The translations under genes were made by a program, and so were the position numbers. Positions 25,638-34,081 of a stretch of 56,603 nucleotides of DNA are shown one piece after another. Numbering within the stretch: position 1 is the first letter of the stretch; each line of letters opens with the position of its first letter. The DNA comes from Clostridia bacterium (lineage in GTDB: Bacteria > Bacillota > Clostridia > Oscillospirales > Acutalibacteraceae): assembly GCA_017410325.1 (NCBI GenBank), contig JAFQRA010000012.1:1-56603 (forward strand), in the 5' to 3' direction. The notes beneath the pieces were generated by a model. It made no database searches, was not told the origin of the DNA, and was given only the letters and a program-made list of their open reading frames with translations.

Positions 25638-28046
25638 ATGGCTAAGAATTACGATTTTAAGGCTGCCGAGCTCAAATGGCAGGACAAGTGGGAGGATGCA
25701 GGCGTTTTCAAGGCAAAGGACGGCTCCGACAAGAAAAAGTTCTACGCCCTTGTTGAATTCCCGTACCCCAGCGGTGCAGGTATGCACGTCGGCCACATCA
25801 AGGCTTATTCGGGTCTTGAGGTGGTTTCCCGTAAGCGCAGAATGGAAGGCTACAACGTTCTCTTCCCCATCGGCTTTGATGCATACGGTCTGCCGACTGA
25901 AAACTACGCTATCAAAACGGGTATCCACCCCAGACAGGTTACCGACAACAATATCGCAAAATTCACCTCACAGCTTAAGCGTGTAGGCTTCTCCTTCGAT
26001 TGGGACAGAGTAATCGACACCACCGAGGAAGGCTACTACAAGTGGACACAGTGGATTTTCCTCAAGATGTTTGAAAACGGTCTCGCCTTCCGTGACAAGA
26101 CTCTCGTCAACTACTGCCCCTCCTGTAAGGTTGTCCTTTCAAACGAGGATTCACAGGGCGGCAAGTGCGATATCTGCCACAGCGATATCGTTCAGAAGTC
26201 CAAGGACGTTTGGTATCTGCGTATCACGGAGTATGCAGACAAGCTTCTTGAAGGTCTTAACGGCGTTGATTATCTTCCAAACGTTAAGCTCCAGCAGGAA
26301 AACTGGATAGGCAAGTCAACGGGTGCATTCGTAAACTTCACGGTTAAGAATACGGACGAAACACTCCGCATCTACACAACCCGTCCCGATACTCTCTTCG
26401 GCGTAACCTTTATGGTTATGGCTCCCGAGCATCCGATGCTTGACAAATACAAGGATATGATTGCAAACTTTGCCGAGGTAGAAAACTACCGTGCAGAGTG
26501 CGCAAAGAAGACGGAGTTTGAGCGCACACAGCTTGTCAAGGACAAGACGGGTGTCAAGCTCGACGGCTTTGTCGGCATCAACCCCGTAAACGGCAAGGAA
26601 ATCCCGATTTTCATTTCCGACTACGTAATGATGGGCTACGGTACGGGCGCTATTATGGCTGTGCCGGCGCACGACCAGCGCGACTACGACTTTGCAAAGA
26701 AGTTCGGCATTGACATTATCGAGGTTATCAAGGGCGGCGACATTTCCGTTGAAGCCTACACGGGTGACGGCGAAATGGTCAACTCCGACTACCTCAACGG
26801 CTATACGGACAAGAAGTCCTCAATCGAACGCGTGCTCGTTGAGCTTGAAAAGCAGGGCATAGGCGAAAAGGGCGTTCAGTACAAGATGAAGGACTGGGCG
26901 TTCAACCGCCAGCGCTACTGGGGCGAGCCTATTCCGATCGTTCACTGCGACAAGTGCGGTATGGTTGCCGTTCCCTACGAGGAGCTTCCGCTTAAATTGC
27001 CCAAGGTTGAAAACTTCGAGCCCGGTCAGGACGGCGAAAGCCCCCTTGCCAAAATTGATTCGTTCGTCAACTGCACCTGCCCCAAGTGCGGCGGCGCAGC
27101 AAAGAGGGAGACCGACACCATGCCCCAGTGGGCAGGCTCGTCCTGGTACTTCCTGAGATATATCGACCCCCACAACACAGAGCGCTTTGCCGATATGGAA
27201 AAGCTTAAGTACTGGGGTCAGGTTGACTGGTACAACGGCGGTATGGAGCACGTTACCCGTCACCTTATCTACTCCCGCTTCTGGCACAAGTTCCTTTACG
27301 ACCTCGGCGAGGTTCCGACCGCAGAGCCCTACGCAAAGCGTACCGCTCAGGGCCTTATCCTCGGCCCCGACGGCGTAAAAATGTCCAAGTCCAGAGGTAA
27401 CGTTATCGACCCGAACGACGTTGTTGAGGCCTTCGGCGCAGACGTTCTGCGTACCTACGTCCTCTTTATGGGCGACTATGAAAAGGCCGCTCCGTGGTCA
27501 GAGGACAGCGTAAAGGGCTGTAAGAGATTCATCGACAGAGTCTGGAATCTCCAGTCCCTTCTCACAGACGGTGAGGGCTACTCCAAGAAGCTCGAATCCG
27601 CCTTCCACAGAACAATCAAGAAGGTTTCTTCCGATATCGAAGCCCTCAAATACAACACGGCTATTGCCGCTCTTATGACACTTCTTAACGAGATTTACGA
27701 TGCGGGCGCAGTCACCCGTGATGAGCTCAGGACCTTCATCACCCTGCTCAATCCCTTTGCTCCCCACGTAACCGAGGAAATCAACGAGGCACTCGGCAAC
27801 GGTATGCTTGCCTGCGGCGAGTGGCCGACCTACGACGAGGCAAAGTGTGTTGACAACGAAATTGAAATCGTAGTTCAGATTAACGGTAAAATCCGTGCAA
27901 AGATGATGGTTGCAGCCGATATCGAGGCGGCAGACGCAATTGCCCTTGCAAAGGCAGACGAAAAGATTGCCGCGGAAATCGCAGGCAAGAATATCATCAA
28001 GGAGCTGTATGTCAAGGGTAAGCTTGTAAATATTGTTGCAAGATAA
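25638..28046 (+). CDS. leuS: Leucyl-tRNA synthetase
   Basis: 802 residues, bacterial type. Class I motifs: HVGH (residues 50-53, inside FPYPSGAGMHVGHIKAYSG) and KMSKSRGN near 581. The Zn-binding region has CPSCKVVLSNE with CDICH. The editing domain CP1 contains TRPDTLFGVTFMVMAPEHP and GTGAIMAVPAHDQRD. A second CDKCG/CPKCG pair precedes KRETDTMPQWAGSSWY. It charges tRNA-Leu. It is in one unit with rsfS. The gap of 34 bases leaves no room for a T-box. Confidence 0.98.
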   Translation: MAKNYDFKAAELKWQDKWEDAGVFKAKDGSDKKKFYALVEFPYPSGAGMHVGHIKAYSGLEVVSRKRRMEGYNVLFPIGFDAYGLPTENYAIKTGIHPRQVTDNNIAKFTSQLKRVGFSFDWDRVIDTTEEGYYKWTQWIFLKMFENGLAFRDKTLVNYCPSCKVVLSNEDSQGGKCDICHSDIVQKSKDVWYLRITEYADKLLEGLNGVDYLPNVKLQQENWIGKSTGAFVNFTVKNTDETLRIYTTRPDTLFGVTFMVMAPEHPMLDKYKDMIANFAEVENYRAECAKKTEFERTQLVKDKTGVKLDGFVGINPVNGKEIPIFISDYVMMGYGTGAIMAVPAHDQRDYDFAKKFGIDIIEVIKGGDISVEAYTGDGEMVNSDYLNGYTDKKSSIERVLVELEKQGIGEKGVQYKMKDWAFNRQRYWGEPIPIVHCDKCGMVAVPYEELPLKLPKVENFEPGQDGESPLAKIDSFVNCTCPKCGGAAKRETDTMPQWAGSSWYFLRYIDPHNTERFADMEKLKYWGQVDWYNGGMEHVTRHLIYSRFWHKFLYDLGEVPTAEPYAKRTAQGLILGPDGVKMSKSRGNVIDPNDVVEAFGADVLRTYVLFMGDYEKAAPWSEDSVKGCKRFIDRVWNLQSLLTDGEGYSKKLESAFHRTIKKVSSDIEALKYNTAIAALMTLLNEIYDAGAVTRDELRTFITLLNPFAPHVTEEINEALGNGMLACGEWPTYDEAKCVDNEIEIVVQINGKIRAKMMVAADIEAADAIALAKADEKIAAEIAGKNIIKELYVKGKLVNIVAR

Positions 28047-28065
28047 CAAATCCTTCAGATTTGTT

Positions 28066-28182
28066 ATCAATGCAAAATGCAAAGTTCAAAATGCAAAATT
28101 GCGGGAGGGCTTCGCCCTCACCCATTACAATCGGAGCGAAGCGACCCTTAATTTTGCACTTAGCATTTTGCACTTTGAACTC
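28066..28182. repeat. Interspersed palindromic element, copy D (complete)
   Basis: The fullest copy. Left arm: ATCAATGCAAAATGCAAAG and AAAATGCAAAATTGCGG. Then the GGGAGGGCTTCGCCCTCACC hairpin and CCATTACAATCGGAGCGAAG. Right arm: CGACCCTTAATTTTGCACTT and AGCATTTTGCACTTTGA. Arms are inverted copies. It follows leuS, whose stop codon overlaps a GATAACAAATC/GATTTGTTATC hairpin at 28042-28068. Confidence 0.88.
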
Positions 28183-28203
28183 TTTTAACCGGAGGAACAC
28201 GAT

Positions 28204-29283
28204 ATGCTGAAAAAGATAATGGCAGTAACGCTGTGTGTAATTCTTATGGGCGCTTGCCTTATCCCTTCTGTTTATGCTTCTCAGCTTGAATATCCGAAGA
28301 AAAGAGAGGATATCGGCATACGCGACCCCTGTATATTGGTAAGTAACGGTAAATACTATATGTACGGCACGGGTGCCGTCTGGCCGGGCTACGGCTGTTA
28401 CGTCAGTGAGGATTTGGAAAACTGGGCAGGGCCCTACAGAGTTTTCGCCTTTCCCGAGGGACACACCGCAGACGGCGATTACTGGGCACCCGAATGTGTT
28501 GAGTACAACGGCAGTTTTTATCTTTTTGCAACCTATCACGACCGCGTTTTAAACCACAGGGGTACGGCGGTTTTCCGCTCGGCAAGCCCACTCGGCCCGT
28601 TTGAGCAGATAAGCGACGGCTTTGCAACCCCGGACGACTGGGATTCGATTGACGGCACGCTTTATGTTGATAAGGACGGTCAGCCGTGGATGGTTTTCGT
28701 TCATGAATGGACGAGCACGGACGACGGAATAGGCAGAATGTGCGTTGCAGAAATGAGCGGTGATTTGTCGGCCCTTATTTCCGAGCCGCAGGAAATTTTC
28801 CGCGCGGATGACGGCAAAAAGGGTATGGACAGACAGGTTACCGACGGCCCGTATATTTACACCTGCCGTGACGGTAAGCTGATTATGCTCTGGTCAAACG
28901 TTGCGGATAACGGCTACGCTGTCGGTATGGCGGAGTGCTATACTATAGACGGCGAATGGAAGCAGCAGCCGAGGCTTCTGTTCCACCGTGACATAAGCGG
29001 CACGGGCTATGACGGCGGACACGGTATGCTTTTTGAAGCGAATGACGGCAGGCTTCTGCTTTCCGTTCACTCGCCCAACTCATCGGGTGAGGGCTACAAG
29101 GAAACCGCTATGTTTTACGAGGTTGTTGAAACGGACGGCACGCTGATGCTCAAATCCGAATACGAAAAATTAAATTCAACACGCAAAGCCGTGTCGGATA
29201 TATTTGCAAAAATTGCAGAATTTCTTTCAAAAGCACTTGCGGCGGTATTTAACCTGTTCGCAAAGATTATAAATGTATTTTAA
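28204..29283 (+). CDS. Secreted GH43-family glycosidase
   Basis: 359 residues with a signal peptide (KKIMAVTLCVILMGACLIPS, cut near YAS). The five-bladed propeller of GH43 shows the base Asp in IGIRDPCILVSNGKYYMYGT (D41), WAPECVEYNGSFYLFATY, the modulating Asp in DSIDGTLYVDKDGQPWMVF (D150), and VTDGPYIYTCRDGKLIMLWS with a neighbouring acid candidate. Likely an alpha-L-arabinofuranosidase or beta-xylosidase acting outside the cell. The C-terminal 40 residues are an added amphipathic tail (AEFLSKALAAVFNLFAKIIN) not part of the fold, perhaps a membrane or wall anchor. Confidence 0.88.
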   Translation: MLKKIMAVTLCVILMGACLIPSVYASQLEYPKKREDIGIRDPCILVSNGKYYMYGTGAVWPGYGCYVSEDLENWAGPYRVFAFPEGHTADGDYWAPECVEYNGSFYLFATYHDRVLNHRGTAVFRSASPLGPFEQISDGFATPDDWDSIDGTLYVDKDGQPWMVFVHEWTSTDDGIGRMCVAEMSGDLSALISEPQEIFRADDGKKGMDRQVTDGPYIYTCRDGKLIMLWSNVADNGYAVGMAECYTIDGEWKQQPRLLFHRDISGTGYDGGHGMLFEANDGRLLLSVHSPNSSGEGYKETAMFYEVVETDGTLMLKSEYEKLNSTRKAVSDIFAKIAEFLSKALAAVFNLFAKIINVF

Positions 29284-29309
29284 GCAAATGAAAAAGAGGT
29301 AGTAGAAAA

Positions 29310-30140
29310 ATGGCATGTAACGGAGATTGTTCAAGCTGTTCATCAAACTGCGACAGCAAAAAGCAGGCACAGGATATGCGCCTGCCCCAGAATCAGTTCA
29401 GCAACGTAAAAAAGGTTATCGGTGTAGTCAGCGGTAAGGGCGGTGTCGGCAAGTCGCTCGTTACCTCGCTGCTTGCCTGCGCTTTTCAGACTATGGGCAA
29501 GCAGACCGCAATTCTTGACGCGGATATTACGGGCCCGTCAATTCCCAAGGCGTTCGGCGTAAAGAGCGCAATCGAGCAGAGCGAAATGGGCCTTATCCCC
29601 GCCGAAAGCAAGACGGGCATCAGGCTGATGTCCGTAAACCTCTTGCTTGAAAAAGAGGATGCACCCGTAGTGTGGAGAGGCCCCGTTATTTCGGGCGTTA
29701 TCCAGCAGTTCTGGAAGGACGTTGCCTGGGGCGAGGTTGACTATATGTTCGTCGATATGCCTCCCGGCACGGGCGATGTTCCGCTTACCGTTTTCCAGAA
29801 CCTTCCCGTTGACGGTATCGTTGTCGTAACAACTCCGCAGGATCTGGTTACGATGATAGTCAAGAAGGCGTACAATATGGCAAACCTTATGAACGTTCCG
29901 ATTATCGGCCTTGTTGAGAATATGAGCTATTTTGAGTGCCCCGACTGCGGTAAGAAGCACTCGGTTTTCGGCGAGAGCAAGATTGACGAGGTTGCAAAGC
30001 AGCTCGGCCTGCCCGTGCTTGCCCGTCTTCCCATCAACCCCAAAACGGCAAATCTCGTTGATATGGGTGCGGTTGAGCTTGCAGGCGAGGACGATATAAA
30101 ATCAGCCGTTGAAGGTATAGAAAAATATTTTGCTGAATAA
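29310..30140 (+). CDS. Mrp/NBP35-family Fe-S carrier ATPase
   Basis: 276 residues. The deviant Walker A GVVSGKGGVGKSLVTSLL lies near residues 38-55, DADITGPSIP and VDMPPGTGDVPLT follow, and ECPDCGKKH near 209-217 holds the CxxC that bridges a cluster in the dimer. The N-terminus has four Cys (C3, C7, C10, C14), an extra cluster site found in NBP35-like and some clostridial Mrp proteins. It probably carries Fe-S clusters to targets. It starts 26 bases after the GH43 gene behind AAAGAGGTAG. Confidence 0.94.
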   Translation: MACNGDCSSCSSNCDSKKQAQDMRLPQNQFSNVKKVIGVVSGKGGVGKSLVTSLLACAFQTMGKQTAILDADITGPSIPKAFGVKSAIEQSEMGLIPAESKTGIRLMSVNLLLEKEDAPVVWRGPVISGVIQQFWKDVAWGEVDYMFVDMPPGTGDVPLTVFQNLPVDGIVVVTTPQDLVTMIVKKAYNMANLMNVPIIGLVENMSYFECPDCGKKHSVFGESKIDEVAKQLGLPVLARLPINPKTANLVDMGAVELAGEDDIKSAVEGIEKYFAE

Positions 30141-30170
30141 TTTTTTATTATAAAAGCTAAGGAGATTATT

Positions 30171-31319
30171 ATGAAAAGCAAGTTCACAAAAGCACTTTCC
30201 CTTCTTCTTGTTGTGCTGTCGCTGGGTTATATTGTGTCTGCCGGTGTTTATGCCGCAGATACGGACTCCTCTGCAAAGAGCACAACACACGCACTTGTTC
30301 TCACGAGTGAGGCTGCATCAGTTGCCATCGGCCGGACCGTTCAGATGACTGCAAAGGTATCAAACGTTGACAAGCAGCCCGCAATTACCTGGAGCACATC
30401 CGATGCAAGCATTGCAAGCGTTGACTCAAACGGTGCCGTAAAGGGCAAGGCTGTAGGCAAGGCAATTATCAAGGCGAGCGCCAAGGTTGACGGTCAGACC
30501 GTAACGGGCGAATTTGCAATCAACGTTACCAAGAACGAAAAGTTCATTCAGAATTACCTTGTAGACCATCAGATACTCAGCTATCAGTACAGCTACGTTG
30601 ACGATTACTACTATACCAACGACAAGGAAGCCTGGCAGAAGCATTTCGGCTTCGGCAAGATTTACGATATCGCTTCCCCTTATCTTCTTCTTGAGTACGA
30701 CTATATCCGCATTTTCTTCACCTACGAGAACAAGGACTGGATGATTCAGTTCTGGAAGGGTCAGTACGGTATGATATTCTACGGCGGCGAGGTCGGCGTT
30801 TACAACCGTGCTCACTCCGAAGAGGGTGTAAACGACTGGACCTTCTACGGCTGTGCCAAGGAAGAGGACTGGCTGGCAATGGATATGACACTCTACCACC
30901 AGAACCTTAACGGCGAGTTTGTCCGTGAGTTTACCCGCGAGTACGACAAATACTGGTGGTGTACGGGCTTCAAGAACGGCCACCTTCGCGAAGAGGAGCC
31001 TGCCGACGAGCTTCGCCTTGCAGGCAGAATCACCTTCAAGAGCGAGGAGATGGCACAGATAGTTTACGACGGTCTGCTTGAATGCGGCTTCAAGAAGGGC
31101 AAAAAGGCTGACCACACGGCTATCGACACCGTTTATAAAGACGGTAAAGATTTGCACTACTCCTGGCAGAACATCAGCGAGGCCGAAAGCACGATGGCTA
31201 TCAAGGTTGTCGGCGGTGCTGCTGTAACGGCGGTTCTTCTTCCTCTTTTTGCCCCGATTATGATTCCCTACGCAGGCTTCTTCCTGCTTATGTGCGCTTT
31301 TGCTTCTTTGATTGTATAA
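30171..31319 (+). CDS. Secreted BIG2 plus DUF4474 protein
   Basis: 382 residues. A signal peptide (KALSLLLVVLSLGYIVSAGV) is followed by one bacterial Ig-like domain 2 (ITWSTSDASIASVDSNGAVK, GKAIIKASAKV) to about residue 125. A DUF4474 domain follows, with FGFGKIYDIASPYLLLEYDY, WMIQFWKGQYGMIFYGGEVG and HLREEEPADELRLAGRITF. The end is hydrophobic (AVTAVLLPLFAPIMIPYAGF), consistent with a membrane anchor. DUF4474 has no known activity, but it is frequent in surface proteins of gut Clostridia. Strong terminator directly after. Confidence 0.88.
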   Translation: MKSKFTKALSLLLVVLSLGYIVSAGVYAADTDSSAKSTTHALVLTSEAASVAIGRTVQMTAKVSNVDKQPAITWSTSDASIASVDSNGAVKGKAVGKAIIKASAKVDGQTVTGEFAINVTKNEKFIQNYLVDHQILSYQYSYVDDYYYTNDKEAWQKHFGFGKIYDIASPYLLLEYDYIRIFFTYENKDWMIQFWKGQYGMIFYGGEVGVYNRAHSEEGVNDWTFYGCAKEEDWLAMDMTLYHQNLNGEFVREFTREYDKYWWCTGFKNGHLREEEPADELRLAGRITFKSEEMAQIVYDGLLECGFKKGKKADHTAIDTVYKDGKDLHYSWQNISEAESTMAIKVVGGAAVTAVLLPLFAPIMIPYAGFFLLMCAFASLIV

Positions 31320-31325
31320 ATGTTT

Positions 31326-31363
31326 TCTCCGCCGGGCAGCTGTGCCTTGGCGGAGATTTTTTT
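31326..31363 (+). terminator. Terminator after the DUF4474 gene
   Basis: TCTCCGCC and GGCGGAGA form the stem, followed by TTTTTTT, starting 7 bases after the stop. Confidence 0.92.
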
Positions 31364-31384
31364 GCGTGTATTCCCTGCGGGTAC

Positions 31385-31413
31385 TTGCAAAATATGGAAT
31401 TAAATAGTATATT
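31385..31413 (+). promoter_or_regulatory. Promoter of the Nim-like/GH3 unit
   Basis: TTGCAA at 31385 and TATATT at 31408, spacing 17. Confidence 0.65.
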
Positions 31414-31445
31414 AGTTTTATATAAAAAGAAAACAGAGGTGCTTT

Positions 31446-31967
31446 ATGAAGCAGGGAATTACAATGCGCGAAAGAGAGGTTACGGATATAAACGAAATTC
31501 TCCGTATTCTCGACACGGCAAAAATTGTTCATCTCGGAATGGCGGACGGTGACGAGCCCTACGTTGTGCCGATGAACTACGGCTATACGTATACCGATGG
31601 CAAGCTCACACTTTATATGCACGGCGCAACCGTGGGCAGAAAGCTCGACGTTATGCGTGCAAACCCGAAGGTTTTCTTTGAGATTGACTGTGACCTTGAG
31701 CCGTTTGAGGGCAGTGTTGCCTGCCAATACGGAATTTCTTATTCCTCGGTTATGGGCAGGGGCACGGCTGAAATTTTGGATAATCCGCAGGACAAAATGG
31801 CGGGTCTGACCTGCCTTATGAAAACACAGACCGGCAAGGATTTTGAATTTAATGAGCGTCTTGTAAGTGCAGTGAGCGTTTTCAGAATAAATGTTTCCGA
31901 GTTCACCGCAAAGCACAGACCGCTTCCCATAGCCGTTCAGAAAGCAAAGGAGAACGACAATGACTAA
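31446..31967 (+). CDS. PNPOx-fold flavin-binding protein, NimA-like
   Basis: 173 residues, split-barrel flavin-binding family. Seen: MREREVTDINEILRILDTAK, VHLGMADGDEPYVVPMNYGY, LYMHGATVGRKLDVMRANP, and VFFEIDCDLEP. The His in LYMHGA is the usual heme/flavin-side residue. Related Nim proteins reduce nitroimidazoles, while others serve general redox roles; sequence alone does not say which. Start ATG 31446 behind CAGAGGTG. Its end overlaps the GH3 start by 8 bases, so translation is coupled. Confidence 0.88.
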   Translation: MKQGITMREREVTDINEILRILDTAKIVHLGMADGDEPYVVPMNYGYTYTDGKLTLYMHGATVGRKLDVMRANPKVFFEIDCDLEPFEGSVACQYGISYSSVMGRGTAEILDNPQDKMAGLTCLMKTQTGKDFEFNERLVSAVSVFRINVSEFTAKHRPLPIAVQKAKENDND

Positions 31968-34062
31968 GAATGAAGCAAGAATCAAGGCAAAAGAGCTTGT
32001 TGCAAAAATGACGGTTGAGGAGAAGGCGTCACAGCTTCTCTATTCCGCCGCCGCAATAGAAAGGCTCGGTATTCAGGAATACAACTGGTGGAACGAGGGT
32101 GCACACGGCGTTGCCCGTGCAGGCACGGCTACCGTTTTCCCCCACACAATCGCAATGGCAGCAACATTTGACCCTGAGCTTGTTCAGGAGGTTGCCGATG
32201 TAATTTCAACAGAAGGCAGAATCAAGTACAACCAGCACGTAAAATACGGCGACCACGATATTTTTAAGGGAATAACCTTCTGGGCACCCAACATAAATAT
32301 ATTCCGTGACCCGCGTTGGGGCAGAGGCCAGGAAACCTTCGGCGAAGACCCCTTCCTTACCTCAGAGCTCGGCGTTAAGTTCGTTGCGGGTATTCAGGGT
32401 GACGGCGAATTTTACAAGGCAACTGCCTGCTCAAAGCACTTTGCCGTTCACTCCGGCCCCGAAAGAACGAGGCACGGCTTTGATGCGGTTGCTTCGCTTA
32501 AGGATATGTACGAAACCTATCTGCCCGCCTTTGAAAAAACCGTAAAATCGGGCGTTGCAGGTGTTATGGGCGCCTATAACCGTACGAACGGTGAAGCCTG
32601 CTGTGCGCACACTTACCTTATGCAGAAGGTTCTGCGCGGCGACTGGAATTTTGACGGCTACTTCGTTTCCGACTGCGGTGCAATCGGCGATATCTATAAA
32701 TTCCACGGCTGTGCCAACACAAAGGAGGAAGCTGCGGCGCTTGCTCTCAAAACGGGCTGCGACCTTAACTGCGGCGAAACTTACGAGGCTCTTATAGAAG
32801 CCTACGAGCAGGATTTGATTACGGAGGACGACCTTACCGTTGCCGCGGAAAGGCTTTACACAATCCGCTTTATGCTCGGTGAATTTGAGGAAACGAGACC
32901 CTATTCCGATATCAGCTACTCAAAGCTTGACTGCAAGGAGCACAGAGACCTCAACCTCAAGGTAGCTCAGCAATGTATGGTGCTTCTTGAAAACAAGGAT
33001 AATTTCCTGCCCCTTGACAAAAACACCGACAAGAGAATTGCCGTTATAGGCCCGAATGCACAGTCCTACACGGCTCTTGAAGGCAACTACAACGGCTATG
33101 CCTCCGAATACATAACGGTTGCCGACGGCGTGCGCAGAGTATTTGAAAACGCGTCTGTCAGCGTTGAAAGAGGCTGTAACTATTGCTTCGAGCAGAAAAA
33201 CCATTGGAGCGGCTTCAACTATATGCTCTCCGACGGTATAGCCGCCGCAAGCGAGGCGGATATCACAATTCTTGCGCTGGGTCTTGACTGTACCGTTGAG
33301 GGTGAGGACACGGGTGTCAGCGATGATTATACCGACTGCGGCGACAAGATGAGCCTCTATCTTCCGAAAACACAGCTGAAGCTGGCTGAGGCTGTCTGCG
33401 ACGTTTGCGAAAACGTTGTCGTCGTGCTTCTTTGCGGCAGCAGTGTCGACGTCGGCGAAAAGGTAAGAAACCACGCAAAGGCTATCATTCACGCATGGTA
33501 CCCAGGTGCACTCGGCGGCCTTGCAATTGCAAACACCCTTTGCGGCAAAGCCAACCCGAGCGGCAGGCTGCCCGTTACAATCTACAGCGGCGAGCATAAG
33601 CTCCCCGGCTTTGAGGATTACTCAATGCAGGGCAGAACCTACAGGTTTATCCGGGGCGATGCTCTCTATCCCTTCGGCTTCGGTCTTTCTTATACAAAGT
33701 TCGGTTATTCCGATTTTACAGTTGACGAAGAAACGGAAGATAAGTTCACCGTTTCGGTTACCGTTAAAAATACCGGTGCTCTCAAGGGCGTTGACAGGGC
33801 ACAGGTTTACGCACAGTACACCGACAGCAGAGTAAGCACACCCAAGTACCAGCTTTGCGCCGTAAAGCCCGTTGAGCTTGAAGCGGGCGAGGAAAAGAGA
33901 ATTACTCTGACGGTTGACCGCTACTGGATAAAGGCCGTGCTTGAGGACGGCTCAAGAGTTGACCCTGACGGCAGGCTCACGCTCTTTGTCGGCTCACATC
34001 AGCCTGACGGGGTGAGCTGTAAGCTTTCGGGAACAGCCTGCGAAAAAACAGTTGTAAAATAA
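31960..34062 (+). CDS. GH3-family beta-glucosidase or beta-xylosidase
   Basis: 700 residues without a signal peptide, so it acts on imported oligosaccharides. The (beta/alpha)8 domain has NWWNEGAHGVARAG, IFRDPRWGRGQETFGEDPF, CSKHFAVHSGPE and the nucleophile in FVSDCGAI (D238). The second domain has IAVIGPNAQS and the third, fibronectin-like domain is at the C-terminus (VTVKNTGALKGVDRAQVYAQ). The NWWNE start and overall layout are those of xylan-type GH3 beta-xylosidases, but glucosidase activity is not excluded. It overlaps the Nim-like gene and is followed by an acyltransferase gene. Confidence 0.93.
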   Translation: MTKNEARIKAKELVAKMTVEEKASQLLYSAAAIERLGIQEYNWWNEGAHGVARAGTATVFPHTIAMAATFDPELVQEVADVISTEGRIKYNQHVKYGDHDIFKGITFWAPNINIFRDPRWGRGQETFGEDPFLTSELGVKFVAGIQGDGEFYKATACSKHFAVHSGPERTRHGFDAVASLKDMYETYLPAFEKTVKSGVAGVMGAYNRTNGEACCAHTYLMQKVLRGDWNFDGYFVSDCGAIGDIYKFHGCANTKEEAAALALKTGCDLNCGETYEALIEAYEQDLITEDDLTVAAERLYTIRFMLGEFEETRPYSDISYSKLDCKEHRDLNLKVAQQCMVLLENKDNFLPLDKNTDKRIAVIGPNAQSYTALEGNYNGYASEYITVADGVRRVFENASVSVERGCNYCFEQKNHWSGFNYMLSDGIAAASEADITILALGLDCTVEGEDTGVSDDYTDCGDKMSLYLPKTQLKLAEAVCDVCENVVVVLLCGSSVDVGEKVRNHAKAIIHAWYPGALGGLAIANTLCGKANPSGRLPVTIYSGEHKLPGFEDYSMQGRTYRFIRGDALYPFGFGLSYTKFGYSDFTVDEETEDKFTVSVTVKNTGALKGVDRAQVYAQYTDSRVSTPKYQLCAVKPVELEAGEEKRITLTVDRYWIKAVLEDGSRVDPDGRLTLFVGSHQPDGVSCKLSGTACEKTVVK

Positions 34063-34081
34063 AAATCATTTAGGTGATTGA

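Noticed and set aside
30426-31985. A 519-codon open frame on the minus strand opposite the DUF4474 and Nim-like genes
   Set aside because: It has no ribosome site or family resemblance and covers a terminator and promoter. It mirrors the codon use of two well-supported plus-strand genes.
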